A DNA stretch of 64,000 bases, from contig CACYFZ010000001.1 in assembly GCA_902773835.1 (NCBI GenBank), forward strand, positions 124,001 through 188,000, read 5' to 3'. The notes below the pieces were generated by a model, which was not told the origin of the DNA, made no database searches, and saw only the letters and a list, made by a program, of their open reading frames with translations. The position numbers and the translations under genes are program-made. Positions 36,052-46,100 of the stretch are shown here, piece after piece. This DNA is from an uncultured Eubacteriales bacterium (lineage in GTDB: Bacteria > Bacillota > Clostridia > Peptostreptococcales > Anaerovoracaceae). The first letter of the stretch is position 1. Each line of letters opens with the position of its first letter.

Positions 36052-37065
36052 TCAGTTATTGCGCCGGAGTTGGCCGCAGGCGGCGTCGATGTCGGCGCCC
36101 AGAGTGCGGCGGATTGTGACTGCTACGCCGCGTCTCTCGAGAGTGTCCTTAAATCGCCTGACACTCTCTCCTGCGGCCTGTTTGTAATCCCTGCCCTTTA
36201 CCTCGTTAAGCGGTATAAGATTTACGTGCGCCAGCATACCCTTAAGATGATCGGCAAGTTCTTTTGCGCAGGATTCTGAATCGTTTACGCCGTCTATTAC
36301 CGCATACTCAAAAGTAATACGCCTGCGAGTTTTCTCTGTATATTCTCTGCAAGCAGCCATGAGCTCTTCATATTCGTACTTCTTAGCTACAGGCATGGTC
36401 CTCTGTCTTATCTCCTGATTCGGTGCATGTAATGAAACTGCAAGATTTACCTGAGGAAAGGCATCTCCGAACTCCTTTATTCCGGGTATTATTCCGCAGG
36501 TAGAAACCGTTATATTCCTGAGTCCGAGATTATATCCCTTCTCATCATGTATGAGATTGATAAAACGAGAGAGTTCTTCGTAATTATCGAAAGGCTCTCC
36601 CATTCCCATAATTACGACATGTCCTATCTCTTCTTCTGTGAGATTTCTCATCGCCAGGACTTCTCCGAGCATTTCACCGCCCGTAAGGTTTCTTTCAAGT
36701 CCGTCCATAGTAGATGCACAGAAAGTGCAGCCCATACGACATCCTGACTGTGAAGAAATACAGATGGAGTTCCCGTAGCTGTACTTCATGAAAACAGACT
36801 CTACTTCGGTACCGTCTTTGAATCTGAACAGGCACTTGACCGTTCCGTCCTTTGACTCCTGCTTTTTTACAACTTCCGGAAGCCCGATGTAATAATCTTC
36901 TTTCAGCTTTGTAATCAAAGAAGCCGGGATATTAGTCATCTCAGCAAAAGATGAGACTCCTCTGCCCAGCCATTCAAAGACCTGAGTCCCCCTAAAAGGC
37001 TTCTCGCCAAGACCTGTTAGGGCCTCGGCGAGTTCTTTTCTGTTTAAATCCAGTATATTATTCAT
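36052..37065 (-). CDS. rlmN: Dual-specificity RNA methyltransferase RlmN
   Basis: A 337-residue radical-SAM methyltransferase that adds C2-methyl to A2503 of 23S rRNA and A37 of some tRNAs. The radical-SAM cysteines are in SGCRMGCTFCAST (CxxxCxxC). The conserved GHVVIMGMGEPFDNYEEL and the two catalytic cysteines (one near residue 116-121, one in the C-terminal AACGQL) fit RlmN. The Cfr resistance enzyme is not indicated, as the N-terminal domain and the GMGEP-type context follow the RlmN pattern. Start and ileS stop overlap by one base (TAATG), so the two genes are coupled. Confidence 0.95.
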   Translation of the reverse strand: MNNILDLNRKELAEALTGLGEKPFRGTQVFEWLGRGVSSFAEMTNIPASLITKLKEDYYIGLPEVVKKQESKDGTVKCLFRFKDGTEVESVFMKYSYGNSICISSQSGCRMGCTFCASTMDGLERNLTGGEMLGEVLAMRNLTEEEIGHVVIMGMGEPFDNYEELSRFINLIHDEKGYNLGLRNITVSTCGIIPGIKEFGDAFPQVNLAVSLHAPNQEIRQRTMPVAKKYEYEELMAACREYTEKTRRRITFEYAVIDGVNDSESCAKELADHLKGMLAHVNLIPLNEVKGRDYKQAAGESVRRFKDTLERRGVAVTIRRTLGADIDAACGQLRRNN

Positions 37066-40000
37066 TAGACTCTTTCAACTTTGATGCCGGTCTTGTGGCC
37101 GTTGATGTCGAATTCGTTGAGGCCTGTAGCCTTCTCTATTCCAACAGCTATGGTCTCATCCTTGATGAATTCTGCTGCGGCATCTACTGCAGAACTGATT
37201 TCATCATCAGCTTCCAGATAAATCTTGATCTTATCCATCATATCGAAGTCAGCCTGCTTTCTGAGCTGCTGAATCTTTGAGATTACCTCTCTGACATAAC
37301 CTTGATCGATGAGCTCCTGTGTGAGAGTAGTGTCGAGGATAGTAAATACATTATTATCCATACCTACTACGAAGCCTTCCTTGGATGAGATTCTGACATC
37401 AAGGAAATCATCGGTAATTTCATACTTCTCGCCGCCGAGTTCCATCTCGAAGGATCCGTCGTTCTGAACCTTGGCGATAGTCTCCTTCGCATCGAGTTCT
37501 GACAGTTTAGCACCGAATTCCTTGATATTCTTACCGAGGACAGGGCCTGCGGTCTTGAAATTAGGCTTAATCTGGAAGTTCATGTACTTATCCAGGTCAT
37601 CTTCGAACTGAACATCGTGTACATTGAGCTCTTCCATGATAAGCTCAGTGAGATCTCCGATAATATTTTTATAGTTACCATCAACGATGACCTTGGAAAG
37701 AGGCTGCCTTACCTTGAGCTTCTCCTGTTCTCTGGTGCTTCTGCCCAGATTTACAAGGGTCTTAACGAGGTCCATTCTCTCCTCAACCTTATCGTCGATG
37801 AGGCTTTCATCAGCCTTAGGATAAAGAGCGGTATGTACTGTCTCATCTCCGGTAAGCTTTGTATAAATCTCATCTGAGATAAACGGTGCTACAGGAGCCA
37901 TCATCTTTGAAAGCCCTACGAGGACTTCATAAGTTGTGGCATATGCAGCTCTCTTATCCGCATCCATATTCTCGGCTTCGCCTTCTGCGAAGAATCTTCT
38001 TCTGGCGCGCCTTATATACCAGTTGGATAGATCGTCGTCGATAAACTCTCCGATAGCACGCACAGTTCTCATATGGTCATACTCGTCCATATGCTCTGTA
38101 GTAGCCTTGATTAGTTTGTTATACTTCGAGATTATCCATCTGTCGAGCTCAGGACGCTCAGCATAAGGAACGTCAAAGTACTTAGCCTCAGCCTTGTCAA
38201 TATTCGCATAGAGGCAGAAGAAGTTGTATGTGTTGCGCAGTGTGCTGAACACCTTGCTTATAACTTCTTTTACTCCGTCCTCATCGAACTTTGTAGGTGT
38301 CCATGCCGGGCTTCCGTATACCAGATACCATCTGACTGCGTCAGCACCGTATTTATCTATCATATCGAAAGGATTTACGGTATTTCCGACGTGCTTACTC
38401 ATCTTCTTACCGTGCTTATCCAAGATAAGATCATTTACGAGAACGTTTCTGTATGGTGCACATCCTTTAACGATGGTAGAAATAGCCATCAGTGAGTAGA
38501 ACCATCCTCTTGTCTGGTCAATTCCCTCGCAGATGAAGTCTGCCGGGAAGAGCTCCTCATCGAAATTCTCGGATTTCTCAAACGGATAATGCCACTGGGC
38601 GAAAGGCATAGCACCTGAATCGAACCAGCAGTCCATAACTTCAGGTGTTCTGTGCATGCTCTTTCCGCACTCAGGACATTTTATCGTTACATCATCCACA
38701 TACGGTCTGTGGAGCTCGATATTCTCATCGATATCCTGCTCAGCTTCTTCAACGAGCTGCTTGCGTGAACCTACGCAGTGAATATGTCCGCATTCGCACT
38801 TCCAAAGAGGAAGCGGTGTGCCCCAATATCTGGACCTGGAAATAGCCCAGTCTTTTACTTCTTCGAGCCAGTTTCCGAATCTCTTCTCACCTACATAAGG
38901 CGGATACCAATTAACTGTGTTGTTATTGGCTACGAGCTCGTCTCTGAGCTTGGTCATCTCTATATACCAAGACTTGTTGGCGTAATATACAAGAGGTGTA
39001 TCGCAGCGCCAGCAGTGCGGATATGCGTGCTCCAGCTTCTGCTTAGCATAAATCTTATTATCCTGTGCCAGATACTTGATGATATCTACATCAAGTCCGT
39101 CTTCCATTACGAATCTGCCCTTCCATGGCGTATCCGTATAACATCCTCTCTCGTCTACTGGCTGCATGACTGCGAGATTATATTTACGTCCGCAGTTATA
39201 GTCGTCTTCACCGAATGCAGGTGCCGTATGAACGATACCCGTACCATCCTCGGTAGAAACATAGTCCATGCATGTCACTATAAAGGCGTTTTTCCCTTTC
39301 TCAGGCTCTACAAACGGCTCAAGCTGGTCATATGTCCAATATTCCATATCCGAGCCTTTAACGCGCTCTACGACCTCATATTCGTCGTTTGCGAGTACTT
39401 TATCTGCGAGTGCCTCTGCTACCCATAGATAATCACCTTCGCTGTCGCCGGACTTCATAAGGCATTTTACGTAATCTACGTCAGGGCCTACGGTAAGGGC
39501 AACGTTGGATGCGAGTGTCCAAGGAGTTGTGGTCCATGCGAGGAAGTACTCGTTGTCGTTATCGCAGCCTGTTCTGTGGAAACGGCATGTAAGAGTATTT
39601 ACTTTTACGTCTTTATACCCTTGGGCTACCTCATGAGAAGCAAGGCCCGTTCCGCAGCGCGGGCAGTACGGAAGGATCTTATGTCCTTCGTAAACCAGAT
39701 CTTTATCGAAGGCTGTCTTAATAATCCACCAGCCTGTTTCGATATAATCATTCTTGTATGTGATGTACGGATCTTCCATATCAGCGAGATAAGCCATCTT
39801 TTCTGACATATCAGTCCACATCTGTGTGTATGTAAATACGGATTCACGACATTTTTCGTTGAATTCCTTAATACCGTATTTTTCTATATTCTGCTTTCCG
39901 CTGAATCCGAGCTGCTTTTCAACTTCAATCTCTACAGGAAGGCCGTGAGTATCCCAGCCGCCTTTACGCTTTACCTGGAAACCCTGCATGGTCTTGTATC

Positions 40001-40205
40001 TGTTGACTGAGTCTTTCAGGGTACGGGCCATCATATGGTGAATTCCCGGCTTGCCGTTTGCAGTCGGTGGTCCTTCGTAGAATACAAATGAAGGAGCGTC
40101 CTCTCTGGCCTTAACGCAGAGATTGAGCAGATCCATCTCATTCCAATTTTTGATTTGTTCTCCCTGATACTCCGCTACGGGTTTATCGGATAGGTTCTCA
40201 AACAT
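37065..40205 (-). CDS. ileS: Isoleucine-tRNA ligase, type 2 with GXHH in place of HIGH
   Basis: A 1046-residue class I synthetase of the eukaryote-like IleRS2 type (type 1 is about 920-940 residues). The ATP-binding HxGH motif, expected after GPPTANGKP, is replaced by G54-I55-H56-H57, so the first His and the Gly are exchanged. KMSKH (KMSKHVGN) is intact. The CP1 editing domain and zinc-type cysteines (CPRCG, CECGH, CPECG) are present. IleRS2 is the form tolerant of the antibiotic mupirocin, and the GXHH variant is described in the literature as giving very high resistance. An extended -10 promoter lies upstream. No T-box leader was found. rlmN follows with one base of overlap. Confidence 0.97.
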   Translation of the reverse strand: MFENLSDKPVAEYQGEQIKNWNEMDLLNLCVKAREDAPSFVFYEGPPTANGKPGIHHMMARTLKDSVNRYKTMQGFQVKRKGGWDTHGLPVEIEVEKQLGFSGKQNIEKYGIKEFNEKCRESVFTYTQMWTDMSEKMAYLADMEDPYITYKNDYIETGWWIIKTAFDKDLVYEGHKILPYCPRCGTGLASHEVAQGYKDVKVNTLTCRFHRTGCDNDNEYFLAWTTTPWTLASNVALTVGPDVDYVKCLMKSGDSEGDYLWVAEALADKVLANDEYEVVERVKGSDMEYWTYDQLEPFVEPEKGKNAFIVTCMDYVSTEDGTGIVHTAPAFGEDDYNCGRKYNLAVMQPVDERGCYTDTPWKGRFVMEDGLDVDIIKYLAQDNKIYAKQKLEHAYPHCWRCDTPLVYYANKSWYIEMTKLRDELVANNNTVNWYPPYVGEKRFGNWLEEVKDWAISRSRYWGTPLPLWKCECGHIHCVGSRKQLVEEAEQDIDENIELHRPYVDDVTIKCPECGKSMHRTPEVMDCWFDSGAMPFAQWHYPFEKSENFDEELFPADFICEGIDQTRGWFYSLMAISTIVKGCAPYRNVLVNDLILDKHGKKMSKHVGNTVNPFDMIDKYGADAVRWYLVYGSPAWTPTKFDEDGVKEVISKVFSTLRNTYNFFCLYANIDKAEAKYFDVPYAERPELDRWIISKYNKLIKATTEHMDEYDHMRTVRAIGEFIDDDLSNWYIRRARRRFFAEGEAENMDADKRAAYATTYEVLVGLSKMMAPVAPFISDEIYTKLTGDETVHTALYPKADESLIDDKVEERMDLVKTLVNLGRSTREQEKLKVRQPLSKVIVDGNYKNIIGDLTELIMEELNVHDVQFEDDLDKYMNFQIKPNFKTAGPVLGKNIKEFGAKLSELDAKETIAKVQNDGSFEMELGGEKYEITDDFLDVRISSKEGFVVGMDNNVFTILDTTLTQELIDQGYVREVISKIQQLRKQADFDMMDKIKIYLEADDEISSAVDAAAEFIKDETIAVGIEKATGLNEFDINGHKTGIKVERV

Positions 40206-40271
40206 TACTATTCTCCTCTTGTTCTTTATATATATAAGCTGAATGCTTTTGCTTCAAAACACAGCCGAAAT

Positions 40272-40280
40272 ATTATATCA
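40272..40280 (-). promoter_or_regulatory. Extended -10 promoter of ileS
   Basis: TGATATAAT on the minus strand (TATAAT at 40272-40277), about 70 bases before ileS. It has no -35 match at the right distance. It lies directly beside the divergent plus-strand promoter. Confidence 0.5.
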
Positions 40281-40289
40281 CAATATACG

Positions 40290-40318
40290 TTGACGCTCTA
40301 CTGTCAAAGCGTTAAAAT
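40290..40318 (+). promoter_or_regulatory. Promoter reading directly into a start codon
   Basis: TTGACG (40290-40295), exactly 17 bases, TAAAAT (40313-40318) on the plus strand. The predicted transcription start (6-8 bases further on) coincides with the ATG at 40325, implying a leaderless mRNA. The bases between the -10 box and ATG contain no ribosome binding site. Confidence 0.65.
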
Positions 40319-40324
40319 TTCAAT

Positions 40325-40636
40325 ATGCCATTAATGATACTGGGACTTATCGTAATAATAGGCATCGCATTCTACTGGTATATAGGGAATAAGAACAGCG
40401 ATGACCCTGTCAATCCCCGTGATATCGGGGAGCGTGTTTCGTACGCAGCGCAGGAAAAAGCTAAAGACGTAAAAGATGATGTGGCTAAGAAGATCCGAAA
40501 GCGCGCCGGGATCTACGATGTAGACTACGAAGTTGAGGACGATGGATACGGTGAACGAAGCTCATCTGAAGACGATAATACCATTCCCTTCCCTGATGAT
40601 GTAGAACGAGCCAAGAAAAAGCATAATATCCACTAA
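40325..40636 (+). CDS. Small single-pass membrane protein of unknown function
   Basis: A 103-residue protein not recognised as a known family. Residues 3-21 (LMILGLIVIIGIAFYWYIG) form one N-terminal membrane helix. The rest is hydrophilic and charged, with a lysine-rich stretch (about 43-60, QEKAKDVKDDVAKKIRKRAG) followed by an acidic one (about 65-92), suggesting a cytoplasmic tail. No catalytic motif is visible. The start has no ribosome binding site and sits at the predicted transcription start, so translation is probably leaderless. It stands alone between divergent ileS and a convergent arylsulfotransferase-like gene, closed by a terminator. Confidence 0.7.
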   Translation: MPLMILGLIVIIGIAFYWYIGNKNSDDPVNPRDIGERVSYAAQEKAKDVKDDVAKKIRKRAGIYDVDYEVEDDGYGERSSSEDDNTIPFPDDVERAKKKHNIH

Positions 40637-40673
40637 AAGAGGTCAGCTCATTCATAGAACTGACCTCTTTTTT
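40635..40673. terminator. Bidirectional terminator
   Basis: A 12-bp stem AAAAGAGGTCAG / CTGACCTCTTTT with T-runs on both strands (TTTTTT on the plus side, TTTT on the minus side). It lies between the small plus-strand membrane protein and the convergent arylsulfotransferase-like gene and can serve both. Confidence 0.85.
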
Positions 40674-40699
40674 ATACAGTCTTTAACATCATCGTATTC

Positions 40700-42979
40700 T
40701 TATTTAACAACTACTTTAATTGTCTTGTAGACTCCGCTCTGTGCATAAGCATACACATAACATGTGCCTTTTCCTTTGGCTGTAATTACACCTTTTCCTG
40801 ATACTGTAGCAATATTTTTATTTGTTGTTTGATATCTGAGTACAGTAGCATGTTTTTTTACACTTAATTTTTTCGACTGAACTACGGCTTTAGCCTTCAA
40901 ATTAAGAGTCTTACCTTTTTTAAGGTTTTGAGCTTTAGTAAGCACGGACTTAGTCACAGCAACTTTCTTGTGATTTCCGACCTTTCCGCCTTTAGTTGCA
41001 ACGTGAATCATACAAGACTTAGATAATTGGTTTCCGTATTTATCAAGTGCAATGATTTGGTATTTATAATAAGTTCCTTTCTTAAGTTTTTTAACGTTAT
41101 AACTCTTTCCTGCGGAAGTAGCTATTTTCTTTAACTTATTTTTCTTTCCGCATGCATTCCCATAGATTACATACTTACTTGCACCTGTTAGCTTAGTCCA
41201 TTTTAATTCTATGGAATTATTAGATTGTTTTACTGAATACAGACGAAGTTTATTAAATGAAACTGCTGCAGTTTTCAGCTTCACATTTACCTTAACAGTC
41301 TTGACTATATCAGAACCGCCGTTAGTTTTAACTCTGATAATTGTCGTCCCTTTTTTCTTTGCTGTTACTTTTCCGTTCTTGTCGACTGTAGCAACATCAG
41401 GTTTTGAAGACGACCATGTCAAAGTTTTATTCTGTGCGTCACTTGGTGTAACAGTAGCCTTTATTGTAAAGCTGGAACCTGCATATACATCTTTTTTAGT
41501 CGGAGATACACTCAGCGACTTTACAAGCTTCTTCGGATATTTAAACTTGTATAATCCTTGAGTTATAGCATATGTATCATCTCCGCTTGCAAATTTCAGA
41601 GACATTTTAACTTCGTTTTCCGGCAAGTCCAAAATTTCAAATCCTGTATCGTATCCGCTTCCGTAGGTTACCAAATAAGTTTCCGTATCGGCATCCAAAA
41701 GCTGAGCAGATCCCATATGTTTTGAAGCACCATAGTTTGGCAGTTCATATGCTGCATAGTCAGAAAGAGACATGGTTTTTTCATTTAACCATAGTTTCAG
41801 AACTCTAGGCAGTCCATGGTTTTCATCCCTGTTATCATAGATTTTTATGGAACCGTCATTCATTATTCTTGCATCGTGCTGAAGATACGGTTCTTTTGAC
41901 TTTTCAAATTCGAAATCATTTCTTTTGTCACCTATAACCCACACGATATCCTTGGTATCTTTGTCAATTCTGACAAGGCCGATTTTTCTGAAACTTACCA
42001 GAAGATCCCCGTCATCAAAGAAGTCTACAGAGTTAAAATGTGCGTAGTCCATAGCAATGGATTTATCTGTTAAGGTCTTACCCCAATCACTGCTGTTAGG
42101 AACGAATGAATAATCATATAGTTCAGGATGGTCGATGGATTCCCACTGAAATACTACTTTACCGTTTTTTTGTTCCTGAATAACATTGTTAAATACGAAT
42201 ATTTCCTGACCTTCATATCCGGGAACATTAGTAACAAGCATCGGAACGGCCATAAACAACAAATAATGGTCATCATCAAAAACTACATATTCATGCGGAT
42301 CTATATGAAATCCGTCAGGTACACTGCCGTACCCGATTCCTTTGATATTATCTCTGATTACGTTATGGTTCTCATCCATTATCGTTAGGGCGCCCTTTTC
42401 TAAAGCTCCCCATCTTATATATTCGGCATGACCTGAAACAGCAACATAAGCATATCTTTCCTGACCTTTTTCATTATAAAAATGGCGATAGAGATATGCC
42501 GCATGAGGTATGTCCTTATAATAAGTTACCTCTCCCTTATAGTTGATTTCCATAAGGAAACTGCTGTCAAATTTACCGATGTGCGGAGTCAAATATATAT
42601 CATCCTGTACGACTGATTCGCCGTCAACAATAATCAAATCCTGATGATTTGAACTACCTGAACGCATCAGTAATGGTGCGGATTTCCGATTAGCTGCGGC
42701 TGAATCATTCTTTGACTCTTCACCATTGGAATTGTCTTCATCGATTTCCTCATCAGGAATATCAGATCTTTGAATATCAGTTTGTTCTGTATCTTCAACT
42801 ATCTTTTCATCATCTTCTTCTGCCTCTTCTCCTTTTTCAGATTCAACAGTTTCGATTCGGATCTCATCGTTAGAATCATTATCCACAGCAAATACAAGCA
42901 TCATAGGTGCTATAATAGCAAACATTATCGATAAGCTTGTAATAATAACTATAAGCACATGGGTCAAAGATCTTCTCAT
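40700..42979 (-). CDS. Secreted arylsulfotransferase-like protein with Ig-like repeats
   Basis: A 759-residue exported protein: signal peptide (about 1-31, cleavage after MLVFA), an acidic Ser/Asp/Glu-rich linker (32-110), an ASST-type beta-propeller (about 115-485), a Big2 domain (490-567), an FN3-like segment (575-665) and a second Big2-like domain (690-759). The propeller keeps residues matching the active site of ASST enzymes, which move sulfate between phenols without PAPS: H225/H228 (DGFHIDPHEY), H314 and N316 (DYAHFNSVD), R331 (LVSFRKIG) and H368 (LQHDARIMNDG). The match to the catalytic set is from memory of the family. No sorting signal is seen; the basic C-terminal repeats may bind the wall. 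AAGGAGG precedes the ATG. Confidence 0.8.
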   Translation of the reverse strand: MRRSLTHVLIVIITSLSIMFAIIAPMMLVFAVDNDSNDEIRIETVESEKGEEAEEDDEKIVEDTEQTDIQRSDIPDEEIDEDNSNGEESKNDSAAANRKSAPLLMRSGSSNHQDLIIVDGESVVQDDIYLTPHIGKFDSSFLMEINYKGEVTYYKDIPHAAYLYRHFYNEKGQERYAYVAVSGHAEYIRWGALEKGALTIMDENHNVIRDNIKGIGYGSVPDGFHIDPHEYVVFDDDHYLLFMAVPMLVTNVPGYEGQEIFVFNNVIQEQKNGKVVFQWESIDHPELYDYSFVPNSSDWGKTLTDKSIAMDYAHFNSVDFFDDGDLLVSFRKIGLVRIDKDTKDIVWVIGDKRNDFEFEKSKEPYLQHDARIMNDGSIKIYDNRDENHGLPRVLKLWLNEKTMSLSDYAAYELPNYGASKHMGSAQLLDADTETYLVTYGSGYDTGFEILDLPENEVKMSLKFASGDDTYAITQGLYKFKYPKKLVKSLSVSPTKKDVYAGSSFTIKATVTPSDAQNKTLTWSSSKPDVATVDKNGKVTAKKKGTTIIRVKTNGGSDIVKTVKVNVKLKTAAVSFNKLRLYSVKQSNNSIELKWTKLTGASKYVIYGNACGKKNKLKKIATSAGKSYNVKKLKKGTYYKYQIIALDKYGNQLSKSCMIHVATKGGKVGNHKKVAVTKSVLTKAQNLKKGKTLNLKAKAVVQSKKLSVKKHATVLRYQTTNKNIATVSGKGVITAKGKGTCYVYAYAQSGVYKTIKVVVK

Positions 42980-43115
42980 GCAGTCCTCCTTATAAATAAT
43001 GTTTGGAAAGAGATAATTGAATATGCAAAAAGTATTAATTAATATACATGTAATACAATATTAATATAAATGGAAGTATTAATCCAGTCATCAACAGATA
43101 ATCAAAGATATATAA

Positions 43116-43148
43116 ACAGAGAGAACCGAATTATTCGATTCTCTCTGT
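43116..43148 (-). terminator. Terminator of the giant adhesin gene
   Basis: A 14-15-bp stem around ACAGAGAGAA / TTCTCTCTGT with an AT-rich loop, followed on the minus strand by TTATATATC. It lies 35 bases behind the adhesin stop codon. Confidence 0.75.
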
Positions 43149-43182
43149 TTTAGTTTTGATCGATTAGTACAGTTTCAGTTCT

Positions 43183-46100
43183 TTATCTGTTGAACTTCCT
43201 TCTGCGAATAATCATTGTTACGAGTGCAGCTTCTGCGGCAATCAGGAGTGCGATAAGCATTCCTACAGGAGTAGTATCACCTGTTCTGGTGCCTTTGCCC
43301 TTTACTTTGCCAGGGTTGTCGTCCTTATCTTTTACGTTACCCTCGTCTTCATCGCCTTCAGGGCCGTAGTCGCCTTCCCTGTCTGTGACAGGCTTAACCG
43401 TAACTGTGTTAGATGTATCTGAGTACTTAACGTCTCCGAGTGCATCAATCGTATAGCTTGCCTTATTAGGAACACCTTTGTGAGCCTCATCGGAGAGAAC
43501 CGGATCGTTTCCTACATTAGGAGCCTCTCTGTCCTCTATGGCTTTCGGATTGATGTCTGTGAACTTGAGATCATCAAGTGTCAGACCATCGGCAATCTTG
43601 CACTGGAATGTAACTCTTACCCAGTGTCCTCTCAGAGGCTGATCAGCATTTGCACAGTCATTGAGCTTGACAGTAAGTTTTCTGCCGGAAATTGTAACTT
43701 CGCAATTTGCGATTTCTTCGCCAGGATCATTTACTGTAGCATCGTCATTAACCTGTGTAGCCTTGATGTTGTTGGTGACTTTATGGTTGTTGTAGATACC
43801 GAGGTCCTCAACTCTGACGTCACCAGCACCAGATACGAACTGCAGCTGTTTGTCGAGTTCATCCGTAATGGTTGCTGTATTGGCATCCTTTGTGATGTAT
43901 GCGACAACATCGTATGTAAATACGTCGCTCAGATCTATATCATTATGTACCGCCTGATTAATGAACTTCTCGATCTCAGGCTTTTCATCATAAGGTTTAA
44001 CAGTTACTGTGTTGGATCTGTCTTTATAAACATCCTCTGTGATACCGGTCTCATCAATAGCTGCATCATTAGCAACTCCGATTGAGTAACTTGTATCGTT
44101 AGGAACACCGATGTGATCCTCCGTAGATACAACAGGTGCATTTCCGATGTTTTCTTCTGCACGGTCTTCTGCATCATCAGCCTTGATTTCCTGGAATGCC
44201 TTCTTAACGTCAGCAAGAGTCTTTCCATCCTTAACCTTGGCATCGAATGTAACCTTAATCCAGTGTCCGCGAAGAGCAGTTACCGGCTGATCATCTCCGT
44301 CGTACTCATATCCTGATCCTTCGTCAGAATCAGATTTGACATAGTATGTCTTTTCAGGATCTGCAACAGTATCTTCTGATGCAACATACTTACCGGCCTC
44401 ATTCTTCTCAAGATATCCCTTAGCAGAAGGATTAACGAATTCGATAACTACTTCGCTGTATACACCTTCTTTAAGTTCATAGTATACAGTTCCTTCCTGA
44501 GCAGTTTCATCTGTAGTAGGAACATACTCATCGTCATCATTCATTACATAGAGACCTTCTACTGATGCATCTGCTTCTACCGATTTTTCAACATACTCAT
44601 CATCAGATTTTTCGTAGTATGTCTTCTCCGGATCAGCAACAGTATCTGTTGTCTCTATATAATCGTCTCCATTCTTCTCGAAGTATTCTTTATCACTTGG
44701 ATTTACATACTCAATATCTAGTGAACTGTAATTAGCTTTTGTAAGCTTATTAGTTATGAATACCTTGAGTGTCTGTCCGTCGATTGTTACTTCAGCAGCA
44801 TCGATAGGATCACCATCCTGTGCTACCGTTGCATTGTCGTTGACCTGAACTGCATGAATATCGTTTGTTGGCAGATGGTTATCTTCCTCACCAAGATCTA
44901 CTACCTTAATCTCATCAGCCTTGCTGTTGAATGTAAGAACGTCGTTCAACTTATCCGTAATAGTTACGGAATCAGCATCCTTAGTGATATAAGCGATGAG
45001 ATCATATGTGAATACCTCATCAAGAACTATATCTTTGTGGACTGCCTCATTGACATATTTCTCAATTTCAGGCTTCTCTTCGTGCTTCTTGGTATTTGTA
45101 ATAGTATTACCATCTATCGAAGTACCGAAACCAGGTACGGCCTTCTCCTCAACAGTGTATTCACCATCCGGCAGATTAGACCATGTAGCAGTATAACGCT
45201 TGCCCTCGGCTTTCACTTTAAGCTTATTTAGATGCTGTTCGCTAACATCATTACCATCCTTATCCTTAAGAATGAGCATAGTCTTAAATGCATCTGCGCT
45301 TGGAATTTCTTCCATTGTGGCGTCTTTCCAAATCTTTGTAGCTGTAACATCAACGTGTCTATCTTCGTTTGTAACTACAAATGGATCATCCTTAGTACCT
45401 GTACCCGTAACTTCTCCAACCTTAGCGTAGTTTTCAGGCACTGTCACTTCATCGACGCTGTAAACAGCACCAACAAGCTTAGGGTAAGTTTTAGATTTGA
45501 ACTTCTTTTCACTATCAACGGTTATAGTTTCAAGTTCTTCTTTTACATCGCCAATAGTTCTGTAAACAGTAATATCAACTGTTACTCCCTTAGGCCATGA
45601 AATCTGCTCGTTCTCACCATCAACGAACTTCTTCTGTACCCAGACTTTTTCTGTTTCAGGCTCAACTGTTACAGTGTTTGTCTTTATATTTGCCTCAGAA
45701 CCGTTAGCTGTCTTCAAAGTATAGTCAGCCTGGTTGGTTGTACCTTCGTGTTCTTCAACGGCACCTAGCACAGCGCCATTACCGTTAATAGTTTCAACAT
45801 CCTGAATCTGAGCAGCTTCAATGATTGCATCTGTGTATTTGGCCCAGAATGTAATCTGAATCCACTTACCGCGGATGCCATCTTCATCTGTTACAGGATT
45901 ATCTTCTGTACCAAACTTAACAACGAGTTTCTTTCTACCATCTTCATCAACAATAGAAGTCGTCGCCTTATCACTGACATCTGTTCCGCTATTGTCTGCA
46001 ACAGTACTATCATGTCCGTCTACACCATCTACGTAGTGAGTGTTGCTGTCTTTTGCAACTATAGAAGCGATAGTCTCCTCAGGGTTGTCTGTCGCCTCAG

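Noticed and set aside
36052..37065. Cfr-type antibiotic resistance methyltransferase
   Set aside because: Sequence pattern, length and coupling to ileS fit the housekeeping RlmN; nothing specific to Cfr was seen.
40206..40324. T-box leader for ileS
   Set aside because: The leader is about 70 bases, too short, and lacks the T-box sequence; only an extended -10 promoter is seen.
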